NCBI GenBank assembly: GCA_947629125.1
Contig: CANRCO010000040.1
Span: forward strand, 1 to 10,460
From: an uncultured Bacilli bacterium
Lineage (GTDB): Bacteria; Bacillota_I; Bacilli_A; RF39; UBA660
Direction of reading: 5' to 3'
DNA: 10,460 nucleotides
A program made the position numbers and the translations under genes. Below are positions 8,940 to 10,460 of the stretch, piece by piece; position 1 is the first letter of the stretch, and each line of letters opens with the position of its first letter. Below the pieces are notes generated by a model. The model ran no database searches and was not told the DNA's origin. It saw only the letters and a list, made by a program, of their open reading frames with translations.

Positions 8940-8971
8940 GTGCCGTAAGATGGCGGAAGTCATCTCGGCAC
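8940..8971 (+). other. GC-rich hairpin between VR and TR
   Basis: GTGCCG (8940-8945) pairs with CGGCAC (8966-8971). After a 2-nt bulge, AGATG pairs with CATCT, closing an 8-nt loop. No T-run follows, so it is a poor intrinsic terminator. In BPP-1 a hairpin or cruciform just downstream of VR aids target recognition. This one is about 75 bp from the VR end, just past the stop codon, so that role is possible but unproven. Confidence 0.5.
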
Positions 8972-9023
8972 CGGTAAAAAGGCTTTTATAAAATTTAAAT
9001 ATAAAAGTAAGGTATGCTTAATA

Positions 9024-9131
9024 ATTTCTCCGTATGCTGACAATAACAACAACGTGGTGCATGTGTATGATGATGGCAACGTGAACAACAACAACACGAA
9101 CAATGCGTTTCTTGTTCGTCCAGCCCTTTAT
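9024..9131 (+). repeat. DGR template repeat (TR)
   Basis: Noncoding donor copy of VR, 159 bp downstream of it on the same strand. In the VR reading frame it has 11 AAY codons, in clusters at 9042-9053 and 9084-9104 plus one at 9078. Adenines make up 32 of its 108 bases. Mutating A in an AAY codon can never create a stop, which is the standard design of DGR templates. The TR transcript is the template for the error-prone reverse transcriptase encoded downstream. Confidence 0.97.
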
Positions 9132-9267
9132 TTTCTTAGCTATTCTATGGTCAAGGCTATAGTTTCAAAAGGGTAAAGGACAAAGCATATCTTTGAGCTT
9201 AGCTCTAGAATAAATATACGTACATCAAGGTATACGTATCTTGATTAAGAGGCGTATAAAAATGTTT
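9132..9267 (+). ncRNA. TR RNA 3' spacer, structured noncoding region
   Basis: About 136 bp between the TR end and the terminator holds no plausible gene. It contains the direct repeat TATACGTA at 9215-9222 and 9231-9238, and the inverted repeat ATCAAG/CTTGAT at 9224-9229 and 9240-9245 enclosing the second copy. In BPP-1 a spacer of similar length 3' of TR is part of the functional DGR RNA and supports cDNA priming by the RT-Avd complex. By analogy this is the 3' part of the template RNA. I found no convincing promoter just before TR, so the RNA may derive from the target gene transcript. Confidence 0.5.
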
Positions 9268-9300
9268 AGTAGTACAAAATTTTTTGTGCTGCTTTTTTTT
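9268..9300 (+). terminator. Intrinsic terminator of the TR transcript
   Basis: A stem of at least 10 bp (9268-9277 with 9284-9293, two G:U pairs), extendable by A:T pairs into the loop, followed by eight T at 9293-9300. It defines a 3' end for the TR RNA. It ends 25 bp before the first accessory gene, leaving no room for a new promoter, so the RT operon probably depends on read-through or a promoter I cannot see. Confidence 0.82.
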
Positions 9301-9325
9301 AGAATAAAAAGGTGAGGAGTAAAAA

Positions 9326-9700
9326 ATGCAAAAAAATAATATTTTAGTTATTCGTAAAAGTGGGAATTTTTATCATGTATTCGATGAAGATAGTATAATA
9401 TTATGGTATTTATTAGGTTATAAAATAGTTAATCGCAAAGTAGGTTATCCATTATCAGCAAATGCAAAAGTTTTGACTGTTTTAGAAGAAAATCACATTC
9501 ACTATAATCTAATTATTAGTGATAGAGAAGAAATTTATCATAATTCAGGAATTAATAAATATAGTCGCTTATTAAAAAAAGCACAATTAGCTTATGAAAA
9601 AAATAAAAATATTGATAAATTGATGATGCAAATAAATAATTTAAATGAAGAACAATTAGATAGAATTATAAATTTTATAGAGGAAATTATTAATGAATAA
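9326..9700 (+). CDS. DGR accessory protein, MutS domain I-like (MSL type)
   Basis: A 124-aa protein that starts at ATG 9326, 6 nt after the strong ribosome-binding site GGTGAGGAG (9311-9319). The first 70 residues or so resemble the N-terminal mismatch-binding domain I of MutS: KSGNFYHVFDEDS recalls the GDFYExF segment, followed by LGYKIVNRKVGYPLSA and an alternating strand/helix pattern. There is no room for the MutS clamp or ATPase. The remaining third is charged and helical. Small MutS-like (MSL) proteins are a recognised accessory class in DGRs of Gram-positive bacteria, but their biochemical role is not established. The gene overlaps avd by 8 nt, so the two are translationally coupled and probably function in the same retrohoming complex. 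Position between TR and avd supports the call. Confidence 0.75.
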   Translation: MQKNNILVIRKSGNFYHVFDEDSIILWYLLGYKIVNRKVGYPLSANAKVLTVLEENHIHYNLIISDREEIYHNSGINKYSRLLKKAQLAYEKNKNIDKLMMQINNLNEEQLDRIINFIEEIINE

Positions 9701-10037
9701 AGAATTTTATATAGCAATATCGATAAAGAAATTTATAAATAATTTAGATGAAATGATTATTAATATACCAAATAAAGAAAGATATTTAAAATATAAAATC
9801 AAAAAAGATGCTTTTAATCTTTTAGAAAATGTATATTTAGCTAATTATAATGATTTAGTTAATCGAAAAGAACATCAAAAAATCATCTTAACAAAAATAT
9901 CAATGCTTGATTATTATTTAGAATACTTATATCGTAAAAAATATATATCACATAAAATGTGTGAAAATAAATGTGATTATCTTCTAGAAATAAAGAAAAT
10001 GATTTATAAATGGATTAAAACTAATGAAAAATGTTAA
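9693..10037 (+). CDS. avd: Avd, DGR accessory variability determinant
   Basis: A 114-aa helical protein, close to the usual Avd length of about 110-130 aa. Avd forms a basic four-helix-bundle pentamer that binds the DGR reverse transcriptase and template RNA and is needed for mutagenic cDNA synthesis. Landmarks seen are an N-terminal helix around LDEMIINIPNKERYLKYKIKKDAF, a central helix ending in LANY, a long third helix (about 60-82), then YISHKMCENKCDYLLEIKKMIYKWIK, matching the family ending in which EIGKMLxGW is typical. The protein is strongly lysine-rich. AGAGG at 9679-9683 lies 9 nt before the ATG at 9693, inside the end of the MSL gene. Its own 3' end overlaps the RT gene by 14 nt, giving a tight MSL-avd-RT operon. 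Confidence 0.85.
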   Translation: MNKEFYIAISIKKFINNLDEMIINIPNKERYLKYKIKKDAFNLLENVYLANYNDLVNRKEHQKIILTKISMLDYYLEYLYRKKYISHKMCENKCDYLLEIKKMIYKWIKTNEKC

Positions 10038-10460
10038 TATTTTAGATATTATTGATGTTTATGAACAAGAAGTAAAAAAACATACTAAAAATAAAAGGAA
10101 AATATATCAATTTGAAAAATATTTTATGCAAAATATAATAGATATATATCATGATTTACAAAATATAGAAAATAATTATTATTGCTCTTATAATATATTT
10201 TTAATTTATGAACCAAAATGTCGAGTTATAATGTCTTTAAATATTAAAGATAAAGTTATAAATCATTATATAGCTCGTAATATATTAATTAAAAAATTAG
10301 AGAAACATTTAATATTTAATAATATTGCTACTCGTAAGAATATGGGAACTGATTATGGACGAAAGTTAATAAAAAAATATTTAGAAAAACATAAAAAATA
10401 TTCTAAGTTTTATATTTTGAAATTAGATATATCTAAATATTTTTATTCTATCGACCATCA
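10024..10460 (+). CDS. DGR reverse transcriptase, N-terminal part (runs off the window)
   Basis: Open from ATG 10024 to the window edge, 145 codons without a stop, overlapping avd by 14 nt. RT landmarks are YEPKCRVIMSLNIKDKVINHYIARNIL at residues 63-89 (RT motif 1-2 region, with the conserved R67), then IATRKNMGTDYGRKLI at 101-116, then FYILKLDISKYFYSIDH at 129-145. The last contains the first catalytic aspartate, D135, in the group II intron/DGR-type LDIxxYFxSIxH motif. The YxDD box and the DGR-specific SQ-type motif 4 lie beyond the window, so catalytic integrity cannot be judged. DGR membership rests on the TR/VR pair, the neighbouring avd and the absence of group II intron domains before the RT. 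It copies TR RNA with errors at adenines. Confidence 0.9.
   Translation, partial: MKNVNILDIIDVYEQEVKKHTKNKRKIYQFEKYFMQNIIDIYHDLQNIENNYYCSYNIFLIYEPKCRVIMSLNIKDKVINHYIARNILIKKLEKHLIFNNIATRKNMGTDYGRKLIKKYLEKHKKYSKFYILKLDISKYFYSIDH

Noticed and set aside
8975..9005. Promoter directly upstream of TR (TATAAA-like hexamers at 8987 and 9000)
   Set aside because: No acceptable -35 lies at the right distance from either hexamer, and AT-rich DNA yields such matches by chance.
8949..9176. A small coding gene across the TR
   Set aside because: The frame is open through TR but has no convincing start or ribosome-binding site, and the TR/VR relationship explains the coding-like pattern.
1..10460. CRISPR array, tRNA, rRNA or insertion sequence
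   Set aside because: The only repeats are protein-domain repeats and the TR/VR pair. I saw no spacer-repeat periodicity, tRNA-like cloverleaf, rRNA segment, transposase frame or terminal inverted repeats.

Overview
The window is AT-rich DNA from a low-GC bacterium. Strong Shine-Dalgarno sites, sigma-A-type promoters, List-Bact/InlB-type repeat proteins and a SipW-like signal anchor point to Bacillota or an uncultured gut Bacilli/Mollicutes-like lineage. That placement is inference. I saw no phage structural, integrase or transposase genes, so the locus looks chromosomal.

Left part (1-7124): two large paralogous predicted surface proteins, about 1073 and 1247 aa. Each has an N-terminal membrane anchor, many List-Bact/InlB-type (GYxFxGW) repeats, MucBP-like modules and a shared C-terminal domain I do not recognise. 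Each is followed by an intrinsic terminator. The second has a consensus-like promoter and a clear ribosome-binding site.

Right part (7228-10460): a diversity-generating retroelement (DGR), cut off by the window edge. In order it has a promoter, a target gene with a SipW-type signal anchor and a C-terminal C-type-lectin-like variable domain, the variable repeat (VR, 8757-8864), a GC-rich hairpin, the template repeat (TR, 9024-9131), a structured spacer, a terminator, a MutS-domain-I-like accessory gene (MSL type), an Avd gene, and the start of the reverse transcriptase gene. VR and TR align without gaps over 108 bp. Of 19 mismatches, 18 fall on TR adenines and the other is a C/T difference near the 3' end. 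This is the standard signature of adenine-specific mutagenic retrohoming.

The most unusual point is that the target gene is out of frame in this sequence. Its start codon (7283), ribosome-binding site and promoter are intact, but a run of nine G at 7302-7310 shifts the frame and ends translation after 11 codons. With eight G the frame joins perfectly into a 549-aa protein with an N-terminal signal anchor. Such a G run in very AT-rich DNA suggests ON/OFF phase variation by strand slippage on top of DGR hypervariation, unless it is a sequencing error. If real, the locus has two layers of variation: whether the surface protein is made, and what its binding face looks like.
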